From contig JAKOYD010000130.1 in assembly GCA_029780695.1 (NCBI GenBank), forward strand, positions 29,071-93,070: DNA of 64,000 nucleotides, read 5' to 3'. Source of the stretch: Pseudomonadota bacterium. Its GTDB lineage: Bacteria; Pseudomonadota; Gammaproteobacteria; Burkholderiales; Burkholderiaceae_C. The notes beneath the pieces were generated by a model. That model saw only the letters and a program-made list of their open reading frames with translations. It did not search any database and was not told the DNA's origin. Both the position numbers and the translations under genes were made by a program. Below, in pieces: positions 8,337 to 17,255 of the stretch (positions within the stretch are counted from its first letter, which is position 1; each line of letters begins with the position of its first letter).

Positions 8337-10820
8337 ATGAGCAACATTTTTGACCTGTTCGATCCGACCCGGCAGCCCGCCGTGCCGCGCCCCGAAACCG
8401 ACGCGCTGGAGGCGATGCGCCGCCAGATGCACGCCATGGAGGCCGAACTGGGCGCGGGCTCGGCCACCGCCAAGATTCTTTCGACCGCCGCCGCGCGCCA
8501 TGCGCAGCGCATCAGCGACACGCATTCGCGCCGGGCGCACGACGCGCTCGGCAAAAGCGAAAAGCTGATGGAGTCGCTGCGCCAGTCGCAGTCCAGCGGC
8601 GCCTTGCTGGACGACTGGGCGGCCTACCTGCGCGATGCCGCCGAGCGCGCCGTGCTGACGCTGGACACGCTGCGCAAGCGCGGCGATATTTTTTTGCAGC
8701 ACGAGGCCGCCGGCTGCCCGCCGGTGCTGGTGTACGACTATGAAGTCGTCATGGACGGGCACGACCTGAAGTACCCGTCCAACTACCAGTTGCTGCGCAT
8801 CCTGCCGCCCGAGGGCGTGACGGTGGACGACCGCCGCCGCCCCTACATCATCATCGACCCGCGCGCCGGCCACGGGCCCGGCATTGGCGGCTTCAAGAGC
8901 GACAGCCAGGTCGGCGTGGCGCTGCGCGACGGCCATCCGGTGTATTTCGTCGCGTTCCGGCGCGAACCGGAGCCGGGGCAGTACTTGTCTTACGTCACGC
9001 GCACCGAAGCCGCCTTTGTGCGCGAAGTCATGCGGCGCCACCCCGATGCGCCCAAGCCGGTGGTCACGGGCAACTGCCAGGGCGGCTGGGCCACGCTGCT
9101 GCTGGCCGCCACCAACCCGGATCTGACCGGGCCGATCGTCATCAACGGCGCGCCGGTGGCGCCCTGGTCGGGCAAGGTGGGCGAAAACCCGATGCGCTAC
9201 AACGCCGGCGTGCTGGGCGGCACCTGGATTCCGATGTTTCTGTCCGACCTTGGCGGCGGCATTTTCGACGGCGCGCACCTGGTGCAGAACTTCGAGCTGC
9301 TCAACCCCGCGCGCACGCTGTTTCGCAAATACACCGACCTGTTCCGCGACATCGACCAGGGCGACGAGGCGTTTTTGGAATTTGAAACCTGGTGGGGCGG
9401 TTTCTTTCTGCTGACCGAGGCCGAGATCCGCTGGATCGTCGAGCAGCTTTTCGTCGGCAACCGCCTGACCAAGAACGAGGCCCGCATCGAGCCCGGACGG
9501 CCGGTGGATCTGAAGGCGATCCGCGCGCCCATCATCGTCTTTGCCAGCCACGGCGACAACATCACGCCGCCGCAGCAGGCGCTGAACTGGATCGCCGACA
9601 CCTACGCCGACGTGGCCGAAATCCGCATCCGCGGCCAGCGCATCGTCTACATGGTGCACGAGCAGGTGGGGCACTTGGGCATCTTCGTGTCGTCGCAGAT
9701 CGCCAACAAGGAGCACACCGAGGTCGCCTCGACGCTGAAAACCATCGAGGCACTGGCGCCCGGCCTGTACGAGATGTACATCGAGGACATTGTCGAAAAA
9801 GACGGCAAGAAGCACTTTACCGTCGGCTTTTCAGAGCGCACGCTGGACGATTTGCGCACGCTCGACGATGGCCTGAACGACGAGCGCCCCTTCGCGGCGG
9901 TGGCGCGCGCCTCCGAGGTGCAGGCGCAACTGTACGATGCCACGGTGCGGCCGCTGGTCAAGTCGATGGTGACGCAGACCAGCGCCGAAATCAGCCGCGC
10001 CACCCATCCGCAGCGCCTCTCCCGCGCGCTGATGTCGTCGCGCAACCCGGCCATGAAGCCGGTGGCCGAGACCGCCAGCAAGATCAAGGCCAGCCGGCAG
10101 AAAGCGGCGCCCGGCAATCCCTTTCTGGCGGCTGAGGCGCTGTGGGTTCAGGCCACCGAGCAGACTATCGACTTCTGGCGCGACGCGCGCGACATGGCCT
10201 ATGAGCTGACTTTTTATGGCTTCTGGGGCACGCCGTGGATGCGCTCGTTCGGCCAGACGCACGAGGCGCGCCGCACGCTCAAGAGCCATGACGAACTGCG
10301 CAGCCTGCCCGAAGTGGCGCAGGCGCTGCACAGCATGGAGCACGGCGGCTTTGCCGAGGCGGTGATACGCATGCTGGTGCTGCTGGCCGAAAACCGCGGC
10401 CAGGTGCGGCGCGACCGGCTGGAACGCTCCAGCCGCGTGCTGACGCAGGACGAGCCGTTCCGATCGCTGGGGGCCGAGCGGCGCGCGATGATCATCCACC
10501 AGCAGACGCTGATTGCCACCTACGACCCTGAGCGCGCGATCGAGACGCTGCCGACGCTGCTGCCCGATCAGGCGCAACGGGAGCTGGCGCTGCAGGTGGT
10601 GCAATACATTCCGGGCGCCATCGGCGAGATGTCACCCAAGACCCTGGCGCTGCTGCAGCGCTTCCGCCAGGTGCTCGATCTGCCGGCTTTGACCGGCGAC
10701 GTGGTGGACGACCCCTTGAGCGTGCCGCCCGCAGTGGCGCTGGAGCACGCCGCGCCGGCCGCAACCGCCGCCGCGCGCCCCGCCGCACCGCGCGTTCGCG
10801 CTGCCGCCAAGAGGGCCTGA
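8337..10820 (+). CDS. DUF3141 protein, PHA-synthase-like alpha/beta hydrolase
   Basis: An 827-residue protein of the DUF3141 family, distantly related to PHA synthase. After about 110 helical residues comes an alpha/beta-hydrolase fold with the nucleophile motif GNCQGGW (Cys247, like the GxCxG box of PhaC). An Asp407 (HGDNITPP) and a His446 (VGHLGIF) sit where the PhaC triad residues would be. A further C-terminal domain of about 300 residues is helical and of unknown role, and the tail is Ala/Pro-rich. The start at 8337 has GGGAAAGG upstream. It sits between fabI and the MaoC-Pta gene (1-base gap). Its substrate has not been shown; an acyl-CoA or hydroxyacyl polymer/oligomer is plausible. 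Confidence 0.8.
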   Translation: MSNIFDLFDPTRQPAVPRPETDALEAMRRQMHAMEAELGAGSATAKILSTAAARHAQRISDTHSRRAHDALGKSEKLMESLRQSQSSGALLDDWAAYLRDAAERAVLTLDTLRKRGDIFLQHEAAGCPPVLVYDYEVVMDGHDLKYPSNYQLLRILPPEGVTVDDRRRPYIIIDPRAGHGPGIGGFKSDSQVGVALRDGHPVYFVAFRREPEPGQYLSYVTRTEAAFVREVMRRHPDAPKPVVTGNCQGGWATLLLAATNPDLTGPIVINGAPVAPWSGKVGENPMRYNAGVLGGTWIPMFLSDLGGGIFDGAHLVQNFELLNPARTLFRKYTDLFRDIDQGDEAFLEFETWWGGFFLLTEAEIRWIVEQLFVGNRLTKNEARIEPGRPVDLKAIRAPIIVFASHGDNITPPQQALNWIADTYADVAEIRIRGQRIVYMVHEQVGHLGIFVSSQIANKEHTEVASTLKTIEALAPGLYEMYIEDIVEKDGKKHFTVGFSERTLDDLRTLDDGLNDERPFAAVARASEVQAQLYDATVRPLVKSMVTQTSAEISRATHPQRLSRALMSSRNPAMKPVAETASKIKASRQKAAPGNPFLAAEALWVQATEQTIDFWRDARDMAYELTFYGFWGTPWMRSFGQTHEARRTLKSHDELRSLPEVAQALHSMEHGGFAEAVIRMLVLLAENRGQVRRDRLERSSRVLTQDEPFRSLGAERRAMIIHQQTLIATYDPERAIETLPTLLPDQAQRELALQVVQYIPGAIGEMSPKTLALLQRFRQVLDLPALTGDVVDDPLSVPPAVALEHAAPAATAAARPAAPRVRAAAKRA

Positions 10821-10821
10821 A

Positions 10822-12207
10822 ATGCGCCTGACCAACCGCACACTGGCCGAATTGGCGCCCGGCGACCGCGCGGAGTTGCGCCGCCTGATCACGGCCGACG
10901 ATCTGTACATGTTCGCGGCCATCTCGGGCAATTGCAATCCGATGCACTTGACCGACCGCGATCTGGACGGCGACGGCACCACCGAGCGCGTGGCGCCGGG
11001 CATGTTCGTGGCGTCGCTGATTTCGGCCGTGCTGGGCACCCAGTTGCCCGGCGCGGGCACGCTGTACCGCCGCCAGTCGCTGGACTTTCATGAGCGTGCC
11101 CATGCGGGTGAAGAGCTGATCTGCTCCGTCACGGTGCGCGAAAAAAGCGCCGATGGCGTGGTGCGGCTCGAAACCCGGGTGCAGCGCAAGTCGGACGATG
11201 CGCTCATTCTTTCGGGCGAGGCCGACGTGCTGGCGCCGCAGCAGAAGATTGACCAAACAGACGTCGAAGTACCTGGCCTGATCGTGCAGCGCCACCGTCA
11301 CTTCGAGGCCTTGCTGGAACGCGCACGGCCGCTGCCGGCCGTGCCCACGGCCGTGGTGTGCCCGGACGACGCCAACTCGCTCGGCGGCGCGCTGCTGGCC
11401 GCACGCGAGAGCATCATCGCGCCGGTGCTGATCGGCCATGCCGACCGCATCCGCCAGACCGCGGCTGAATTGGGCGAAGACCTGGCGGGCATCGAAATCA
11501 TCGACGTGCCCGGCAGTGAGGAAGCCGCTTCCGCCAAAGCCTGCGCGCTGGTGCGCGAGGGCAAGGCGCAAGCGGTGATGAAGGGGCATCTGCACACCGA
11601 CGATCTGCTGCGCCCCATGCTCGACAAGGCGACTGGCTTGCGCGTCGGGCGGCGCTTCACCCACGTCTTCGTGATGGACATCCCGGGCCAGCCCGAACCG
11701 GTCATGGTGACCGACGCCGCCATCAACATCGCGCCCGACCTGGCCACCAAATTGGACATTTGCCAGAACGCCATCGACCTGGCGTTGGCGCTGGACATGG
11801 AGCCGCGGGTCGGGGTGCTGAGCGCGGTGGAAACGGTGAACCCGGCGATTCAGTCGTCCATCGACGCGGCCCTGCTGTCGAAGATGGCCGATCGGGGCCA
11901 GATCAAGGGCGGCCAGGTGGAAGGCCCGCTGGCCATGGACAACGCGGTGGACATGGGCGCGGCGCGCACCAAGGGGCTGCGCGGCGGCGTCGCCGGGCGG
12001 GCCAATATTCTGGTGGTGCCCAACCTGGATGCCGGCAACATGCTGGCCAAGCAACTGGCCTTCATGAGCCACGCCGAGGGCGCCGGCCTGGTGCTCGGCG
12101 CGCGCGTGCCGGTGATTCTCAATTCGCGCTCCGACAGCCCCATGTCCCGCCTGGCGTCGTGCGCTGTCGCCGCGCTGCACCACGAAAAAACCAAGGGCAA
12201 GAAATAG
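10822..12207 (+). CDS. Bifunctional MaoC-type enoyl-CoA hydratase / phosphate acyltransferase
   Basis: A 461-residue fusion. The N-terminal 150 residues form a MaoC-like hot-dog domain (GNCNPMHLTDRD; MFVASLISAVLGTQLPG). The rest is a phosphate acetyl/butyryltransferase domain (VPTAVVCPDDANSLGGALLA; VMKGHLHTDDLLR; ARTKGLRGGVAGRANILVVP). It would hydrate an enoyl-CoA and convert an acyl-CoA plus phosphate into acyl phosphate. The next gene, an acetate/propionate-type kinase 3 bases downstream, would use the acyl phosphate to make ATP. The fusion is a known arrangement beside DUF3141 genes. Confidence 0.88.
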   Translation: MRLTNRTLAELAPGDRAELRRLITADDLYMFAAISGNCNPMHLTDRDLDGDGTTERVAPGMFVASLISAVLGTQLPGAGTLYRRQSLDFHERAHAGEELICSVTVREKSADGVVRLETRVQRKSDDALILSGEADVLAPQQKIDQTDVEVPGLIVQRHRHFEALLERARPLPAVPTAVVCPDDANSLGGALLAARESIIAPVLIGHADRIRQTAAELGEDLAGIEIIDVPGSEEAASAKACALVREGKAQAVMKGHLHTDDLLRPMLDKATGLRVGRRFTHVFVMDIPGQPEPVMVTDAAINIAPDLATKLDICQNAIDLALALDMEPRVGVLSAVETVNPAIQSSIDAALLSKMADRGQIKGGQVEGPLAMDNAVDMGAARTKGLRGGVAGRANILVVPNLDAGNMLAKQLAFMSHAEGAGLVLGARVPVILNSRSDSPMSRLASCAVAALHHEKTKGKK

Positions 12208-12210
12208 GCC

Positions 12211-13425
12211 ATGAACGCACCCGAACCCATTCACACCCGGCCAGGGCAATTCGTTCTGACGCTCAACGCCGGTTCTTCGTCGCTGAAAGTGGCGCTCTAT
12301 GCCAGCGGCGGCGACACCCCGCTGGTCAGCGGCATCGCCGACCGTATCGGGGGTGCCGACGGCATCCTCAAGCTCAAGGACGGCGCCGGCCAGCCGATGC
12401 CCGTCCACGGCGCGCAACTGGATTCGCACGAATCGGCGCTGGCCGCCGTCATCGACGCGCTGCGCCGGGATTTCCCCGCGCTGGCGCTGGTGGCGGTCGG
12501 GCACCGCGTGGTGCACGGCGGCGCCCGCTACGCCGAGCCGCTGGTGCTGGACGATGCCGCGTTGGAGTATCTGGAGTCGCTGGTGCCTTTCGCTCCGCTG
12601 CACCAGCCGCACAACCTGCGCGGCATCCGTGCGGCGATGGCGGCGTTTCCCGGCGTACCGCAGGTGGCGTGTTTCGACACCGCGTTTCACCGCCAGCACC
12701 CGTGGGTGAACGATGCCTTCGCGCTGCCGCGCGCGCTGTACGCCGAAGGGGTGCGCCGCTACGGCTTTCACGGCCTGAGCTATGAATACGTCTCGGGCGC
12801 TTTGGCCCAGCGGGCGCCGGGCTTGTCGAGCGGCTGCGTGGTGGTGGCGCACCTGGGCAACGGGGCGTCGATGTGCGCCGTGCAAAACGGCCGCTCGGTG
12901 GCGTCGACCATGGGGTTTTCCGCGCTCGATGGCCTGCCCATGGGCACGCGCTGCGGCCAGTTGGACCCGGGGGTGCTGCTGTACCTGATGGATCAAAAAG
13001 GGATGAGCGCCGGCCATATTTCCGACCTGCTGTACAAGCAGTCCGGGCTGCTTGGGCTGTCTGGGGTGTCCAACGACATGCGCACGCTTGAAGCGTCGCC
13101 AGCGCCCGAGGCCGCCGAGGCCATTGACTATTTCGTCTTTCGCTGCCAGCGTGAGGTGGGCGCCATGGCCGCGGCCATGGGCGGCATCGATGCGCTGGTG
13201 TTCTGCGGCGGCATCGGCGAGAACTCCCGGCTGATCCGCCAGCGCATCTGCGAGCGCCTGGCCTGGATGGGGATCGAGCTGGATCATCAGCGCAATGCGG
13301 CGAACGCTTTCGTCGTCTCGACCGAAACGGCGCGCACCACGGTGCTGGTGATCCCGACCAACGAAGAACTGGTCATCGCCCGCGCCGCGCGCGCGGCGGC
13401 GCTGACGGCGGAGGCAAACCCATGA
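12211..13425 (+). CDS. ackA: Acetate/propionate kinase
   Basis: A 404-residue member of the acetokinase family, close to the usual 400 residues. Family signatures are seen: VLTLNAGSSSLK near the start, VACFDTAFHR, HLGNGASM, and FCGGIGENSR near the C-terminus. It interconverts acyl phosphate and ADP with the short-chain acid and ATP. It is tightly coupled to the upstream Pta fusion and overlaps the next gene by 4 bases (ATGA), so the three make one operon. Preference for acetate, propionate or butyrate cannot be told from the sequence. Confidence 0.9.
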   Translation: MNAPEPIHTRPGQFVLTLNAGSSSLKVALYASGGDTPLVSGIADRIGGADGILKLKDGAGQPMPVHGAQLDSHESALAAVIDALRRDFPALALVAVGHRVVHGGARYAEPLVLDDAALEYLESLVPFAPLHQPHNLRGIRAAMAAFPGVPQVACFDTAFHRQHPWVNDAFALPRALYAEGVRRYGFHGLSYEYVSGALAQRAPGLSSGCVVVAHLGNGASMCAVQNGRSVASTMGFSALDGLPMGTRCGQLDPGVLLYLMDQKGMSAGHISDLLYKQSGLLGLSGVSNDMRTLEASPAPEAAEAIDYFVFRCQREVGAMAAAMGGIDALVFCGGIGENSRLIRQRICERLAWMGIELDHQRNAANAFVVSTETARTTVLVIPTNEELVIARAARAAALTAEANP

Positions 13426-14078
13426 AAGGCGCCCTGAGTCCCCAGGCCGCGGCGGAACTGATACCCGACGGCGCCAGCCTGATCATCGGCGGCTTCATGG
13501 CCGTGGGGTCGCCCCAGAGCCTGATCGACGCGCTGGTGGCGCGCCGGGCACGCGGCCTGACGGTGATCGCCAACGACACCGCCATGCCCGGCAAGGGCAT
13601 CGGCAAGCTCATCAGCGCCGGCGCGGTGACGCGCCTGATCGCCTCGCACATCGGGCTGAATCCGGAAACCCAGGCGCGCATGATCGCCGGCGACATCGAC
13701 GTCGAGCTCTGCCCGCAGGGCACGCTGATCGAGCGCATCCGCGCCGGCGGCATGGGCCTGGGCGGCGTGCTCACGCCCACCGGCTTGGGCACCGAGGTGG
13801 AGGACGGCAAGCAAGTGATCGAGGTCGACGGCCAGCGCTTTCTGCTGGAGACCCCGCTGCGCGCCGACTTCGCGCTCATCGGCGCCTGGCAGGCCGACTA
13901 CGTGGGCAATCTGTGCTACATGCTGACGGCGCAGAACTTCAACCCCATGGCCGCGCTGGCCGGCCGCACGGTGATTGCCGAGCCTGAAAGCATCGTGCCG
14001 GTGGGCGTGATCGCGCCCGATTCGGTCAAAACCCCCGGGGTTCTGGTGGACCACCTGCTGGTTCGCCCCGCGCACTGA
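13422..14078 (+). CDS. CoA-transferase subunit A (3-oxoacid type)
   Basis: A 218-residue alpha subunit of a family I CoA-transferase (AtoD/ScoA/PcaI group). The glycine-rich SLIIGGFMAVGSPQSLIDAL near the N-terminus is typical. It pairs with the beta subunit encoded 10 bases downstream and moves CoA between a short acid and an acyl-CoA such as acetoacetyl-CoA. It overlaps the kinase gene by 4 bases. The substrate is not fixed by sequence; the acyl-phosphate module next to it suggests a role in acyl-CoA/acid balance. Confidence 0.87.
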   Translation: MKGALSPQAAAELIPDGASLIIGGFMAVGSPQSLIDALVARRARGLTVIANDTAMPGKGIGKLISAGAVTRLIASHIGLNPETQARMIAGDIDVELCPQGTLIERIRAGGMGLGGVLTPTGLGTEVEDGKQVIEVDGQRFLLETPLRADFALIGAWQADYVGNLCYMLTAQNFNPMAALAGRTVIAEPESIVPVGVIAPDSVKTPGVLVDHLLVRPAH

Positions 14079-14088
14079 AGGCCATGCC

Positions 14089-14739
14089 ATGGATGCAAAA
14101 GAACTGATCGCGCGCCGCGTGGCGCAAGAAATTCGGCCCGGCATGCTGGTCAACCTGGGCATCGGCCTGCCGTCGCTGGTGGCGAACTTCGTGCCGGCGC
14201 AGATGGGGGTGTTTTTCCAGGCCGAAAACGGCGTCATCGGCCTGGGCGCGCGACCGCCCGAAGGCATGCAGGACCCGCATCTGACCGATGCCGGCGGCGG
14301 CTTCGTGTCGGCGGTGCCGGGCGCGGCCAGCATCGACAGCGCCATGAGTTTTGGCCTAATTCGTGGCGGCCATCTGGACATGACGGTGCTGGGAGGCCTG
14401 CAAGTCGACGAGGCCGGCCACCTGGCCAACTGGAAAGTGCCCGGCAAGATGGTGCCCGGCATGGGCGGTGCCATGGACTTGGTCACCGGCGCGGCCCGCG
14501 TGGTGGTGGCGATGCAGCACGTGGCCAAGGGCGAGCCCAAAATCTTGCCGGTCTGCACCCTGCCGCTGACGGCGCGCCGCCGCGTGAGCCTGATCGTGAC
14601 CGATCTGGCGGTGATCGAACCCAGCGATGCCGGTTTGATGCTGCGCGAGCGCGCGCCGGGCGTGCCGGTGGAAGCCATTCTGAACGCGACGTCGGCGCGG
14701 CTCATCGTGCCGGAGACGGTGCCGGAGATGCAGCTGTAG
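14089..14739 (+). CDS. CoA-transferase subunit B (3-oxoacid type)
   Basis: A 216-residue beta subunit of the same family I CoA-transferase. The ENG motif (Glu46 in FQAENGVIGLG) is the catalytic glutamate that forms the CoA thioester. MVNLGIGLPSLVANF precedes it, as in AtoA/ScoB. It is the last gene of the plus-strand module and ends 28 bases before the stop of the convergent nirGH gene. Length is normal for the family. Confidence 0.88.
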   Translation: MDAKELIARRVAQEIRPGMLVNLGIGLPSLVANFVPAQMGVFFQAENGVIGLGARPPEGMQDPHLTDAGGGFVSAVPGAASIDSAMSFGLIRGGHLDMTVLGGLQVDEAGHLANWKVPGKMVPGMGGAMDLVTGAARVVVAMQHVAKGEPKILPVCTLPLTARRRVSLIVTDLAVIEPSDAGLMLRERAPGVPVEAILNATSARLIVPETVPEMQL

Positions 14740-14767
14740 CCGCCGGTCGCGCCACGCGCGCCGACGC

Positions 14768-15808
14768 TCACGCCGTCGGCTGGCGCAAGCGCAGGCCGGT
14801 CTTTTTCAGGATCGCGCTGGAAAAAAGCACGTCGTGCGCGCGGTGTGCCGGGCCCAGCACCTTGGCCAGCACCTCGGCCTGGGCCAGCACCTCGGTACGC
14901 GTGTGGCCATGCAGCATGGCAAACAGGTTGTAGCGCCACACGCCGGCCTTGCGCGGGCGGCGGTAGCAGTGGCTGACGGCCGGCTGGCTGCCGATGAGTT
15001 CGCCCAGGCGGTCGACCTCGGCGTCTTCGACGTCCCACACGCTCATGCCGTTGGCGGCGTAGCCCAGGCGGTAGTGGTTGGGCACGGCGGCGATGCGGCG
15101 CACCACGCCGGCGGCCAGCAGCTCGGCCAGGCGTGTGCGCACGGCGTCGCTGGTGCTGCCCAGCACGGCGGCTACGCTGGCGTAGGGGCGCGGCACCAGC
15201 GGCAGGCCGGATTGGGTGGCGGCGATGAGCTGGCGGTCAAACTCGTTCAGCGTGATTGGCTGGGGCGCCGGCAGCGGCTGGCGCGCTGCCGAGTCATCGC
15301 CCAGGCGGGGCGCGCGCGCCAGCAGCGGCAGGTACAGGCCGACGAAGTATTCGCGCTCTTTCGGAAAGGCGTGCACCGGCAGGCCGGTGGCGGCCTCGAT
15401 CTGGTCGCAGGCGGCCCAGGCGGCCTCGGGCGTTTCGGCGGCCACCACGAACCACATGTTCAGCGCGTGGTCGCGCCGGTAGTTGTGCGCCACCTCGGGC
15501 AGGGCGTTGATCAGCGCCGTGACCTCGGCGTAACGGGCTTCGGGCACCTGCAGCGCGGCCAGGATGAACTGGCCGCCGGCGCGCTCGATGTGAAACAGCG
15601 GCCCGAAGCGCGTGAGCACGCCGCTGCCCAGCAGGCGCCCGAGCTGGTCGATCACCTGCGCTTCGGTCATGCCCAGCTCGGCCGCGACGTCGGAAAACGG
15701 GCGGTCTGTCAGCGGCAGCTCGCGCTGCAGGCGGTCGATCAGCCTCGCCGCATCGAGGTCGATGCCGACGGGCAGGCGCAGCAGGTGGGCGGGTGCGTCA
15801 GGGCGCAT
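14768..15808 (-). CDS. NirGH fusion: siroheme decarboxylase
   Basis: A 346-residue protein made of two Lrp/AsnC-like halves (about 1-165 and 185-340), each with a helix-turn-helix-like start and a RAM-type domain carrying ALNMWFVV or WRYNLFAML segments. This is the layout of siroheme decarboxylase subunits NirD/L/G/H, which remove two acetate carboxyls from siroheme on the way to heme d1. DNA binding is not expected. Which half is G and which is H cannot be settled by eye. The ATG at 15808 has AAGGA 9 bases upstream. Confidence 0.8.
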   Translation of the reverse strand: MRPDAPAHLLRLPVGIDLDAARLIDRLQRELPLTDRPFSDVAAELGMTEAQVIDQLGRLLGSGVLTRFGPLFHIERAGGQFILAALQVPEARYAEVTALINALPEVAHNYRRDHALNMWFVVAAETPEAAWAACDQIEAATGLPVHAFPKEREYFVGLYLPLLARAPRLGDDSAARQPLPAPQPITLNEFDRQLIAATQSGLPLVPRPYASVAAVLGSTSDAVRTRLAELLAAGVVRRIAAVPNHYRLGYAANGMSVWDVEDAEVDRLGELIGSQPAVSHCYRRPRKAGVWRYNLFAMLHGHTRTEVLAQAEVLAKVLGPAHRAHDVLFSSAILKKTGLRLRQPTA

Positions 15809-15838
15809 AGGTGTTTTCCTTCACAAGGCGAACACGGG

Positions 15839-15955
15839 TCAGAAGGCCGCGGAGCAGGCCAAAGCGCGGGCGCCGTGGCCGGGCTTGCATTGGCCAGGGG
15901 CGCCGCCCCCCTCCCGAAGAGAGAGGCGGACGACGCCGAAGGCGGCTCAGCGGGT
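15839..15955. repeat. R2-family palindromic repeat between nirDL and nirGH
   Basis: It contains GGCCGCGGAGCAGGCC, CGTGGCCGGGCTTGCATTGG, CCCCCCTCCC...GAGAGAGG and a GACGCCGAAGGCGGCTCAGC end. It runs over the last bases of nirDL (stop at 15947), so the 3' end of that gene is repeat-derived. Confidence 0.6.
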
Positions 15956-17128
15956 GCATCTGAAATACCGCGCGCCGGTCTGCTTGAAGCGGCGGCGGCT
16001 GAACAGCACCTGGCGTGGCTGCTCGGCCAGCCCGGCGGCGGCGATGGCGGCGTGCAGCAGCGCCAGTGTCTCGTCGCGGCTGCGGCCGTGCACCATGCAA
16101 TACAGGTTGTAGCGCCAGCCCGGTGCGCGCTCGCGCCGGTAGCACAAGGTGATGCCGGGCTGCGTGGCCAGGCGCTCGCCAAAGGCATCGACCTGCTCGT
16201 CGGGAAGGTCGAACACCGTCATGGCGTTGGCGCCAAAGCCCAGTTCGTGGTGGCGCACCACCAGGCCAAAGCGGCGCAGCGTGCCGGCGTCGAGCCAGGC
16301 CTGGATGCGCGCCAGCACGTTGGCTGTGGGCACGCCCAGCTGATCGGCCCAGTGGGTGAAGGGCTCGGCGACCAGTGTCGCGTCAGGTCTCAAATGTTGG
16401 ATGGGCGTGCCGTCATCGGCGTTTGTGGCAAGGCGCTGATCGCCGCCAATACCGGATGTATTGGCCAGATCAGCAACGCCGCCACGGACGTCGAGGGCGG
16501 TGCGAACACCGACATTTGAGGCCTGACGCGACACCATAGGCAGGCCGGCTTCGACCAGGGCGGCCAGGGCGCGGTCGGCTGCGTCCACGCGCGGCGGGCG
16601 TTGGCGAATGGCGCTGCCGCCGACGGCGGGGCGGTGCAGATCGAACCCCAGGTCGATGCGATAGGGGCGCACCATCTTCAGCCGGGTGACGGGCAGGGCG
16701 GTTTCGCTTTCGATGGCGGTCAGGGCCTGATCCAGCGGCTCGGCGCCGGTGCCGGTGATGACGAACCACAGGTTAAGCGCATGCTCGCGCTCATAGTTGT
16801 GGTTGACGCCGGGGTGGGCGGACACGAGCGCGGCAACCGCCTCGAGCCGCTCAGGCGGCACGGCCATGGCGCACAGCAGGGCGGCGCCGCCCACGCCGGG
16901 TGCCCACACACCGCCGATGCGGCTGATGGCGCCGCGCTGCAAGCCTTTGGCGAAGACCTCGATGACTTCAGTTTCTGTAGCACCTTCCGCTTGTCCCACA
17001 TGGACAAAGGGGCGATTTGATAAGGGAAAGCCGCGCTGCCAGTTGTTCAGCAGGCGTTCGTTCAAGCCCACGTCGGCGTGACCAGCCGCCATGGCCCCTG
17101 GTGTCGCGTCGTGCCGGAAGTGAAACAT
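15947..17128 (-). CDS. NirDL fusion: siroheme decarboxylase with in-frame insertion
   Basis: A second two-part Lrp-like protein (393 residues from the ATG at 17128) of the siroheme decarboxylase family, with ALNLWFVITGT in the first half and WRYNLYCMVHG in the second. It would act with NirGH. Compared with NirGH, the second half is broken after GLP by 54 extra residues (MVSRQASNV to LRPDAT). The extra DNA (16376-16537, 162 bases) has 22-base inverted ends, and the sequence resumes as LVAEPFTHWADQLG. The frame stays open. An upstream ATG at 17209 lies in a hairpin repeat and would add 27 unlikely residues; ATG at 17092 is a shorter choice. Confidence 0.8.
   Translation of the reverse strand: MFHFRHDATPGAMAAGHADVGLNERLLNNWQRGFPLSNRPFVHVGQAEGATETEVIEVFAKGLQRGAISRIGGVWAPGVGGAALLCAMAVPPERLEAVAALVSAHPGVNHNYEREHALNLWFVITGTGAEPLDQALTAIESETALPVTRLKMVRPYRIDLGFDLHRPAVGGSAIRQRPPRVDAADRALAALVEAGLPMVSRQASNVGVRTALDVRGGVADLANTSGIGGDQRLATNADDGTPIQHLRPDATLVAEPFTHWADQLGVPTANVLARIQAWLDAGTLRRFGLVVRHHELGFGANAMTVFDLPDEQVDAFGERLATQPGITLCYRRERAPGWRYNLYCMVHGRSRDETLALLHAAIAAAGLAEQPRQVLFSRRRFKQTGARYFRCTR
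16376..16537. mobile_element. MITE-like insertion inside nirDL with inverted ends
   Basis: Arms 16376-16397 (TGTCGCGTCAGGTCTCAAAT then GT) and 16512-16533 are inverted complements with one mismatch in 22. The 54 codons between GLP and LVAEP are absent from the equivalent place in the paralogous NirGH. A short TGGT is present on both sides on the coding strand and may be a target duplication. There is no transposase; the element is 160-162 bases. Confidence 0.6.
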
Positions 17129-17163
17129 GACGTCGCTTCGCTCAATGACCGGTGCTGGCGCAC

Positions 17164-17246
17164 CATGACGAATGACAAAAGCGCGGCGCCAGGCATTGGC
17201 TTTCGTCATTCGTCATGTGCCGCAAGGCGCGGTCATTCGTCATGCG
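17164..17246. repeat. Hairpin repeat CATGACGAATGAC between nirF and nirDL
   Basis: Arms 17164-17182 and 17199-17217 match as inverted repeats with one mismatch in 19. A further GTCATTCGTCATGCG copy lies at 17232-17246. The block fills the nirF-nirDL gap and overlaps the longest possible nirDL start (17209). Confidence 0.6.
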
Positions 17247-17255
17247 TTTCACGCG

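Noticed and set aside
10492..13287. 931-codon minus-strand frame opposite MaoC-Pta and ackA
   Set aside because: Spans two well-supported genes on the other strand and is low complexity.
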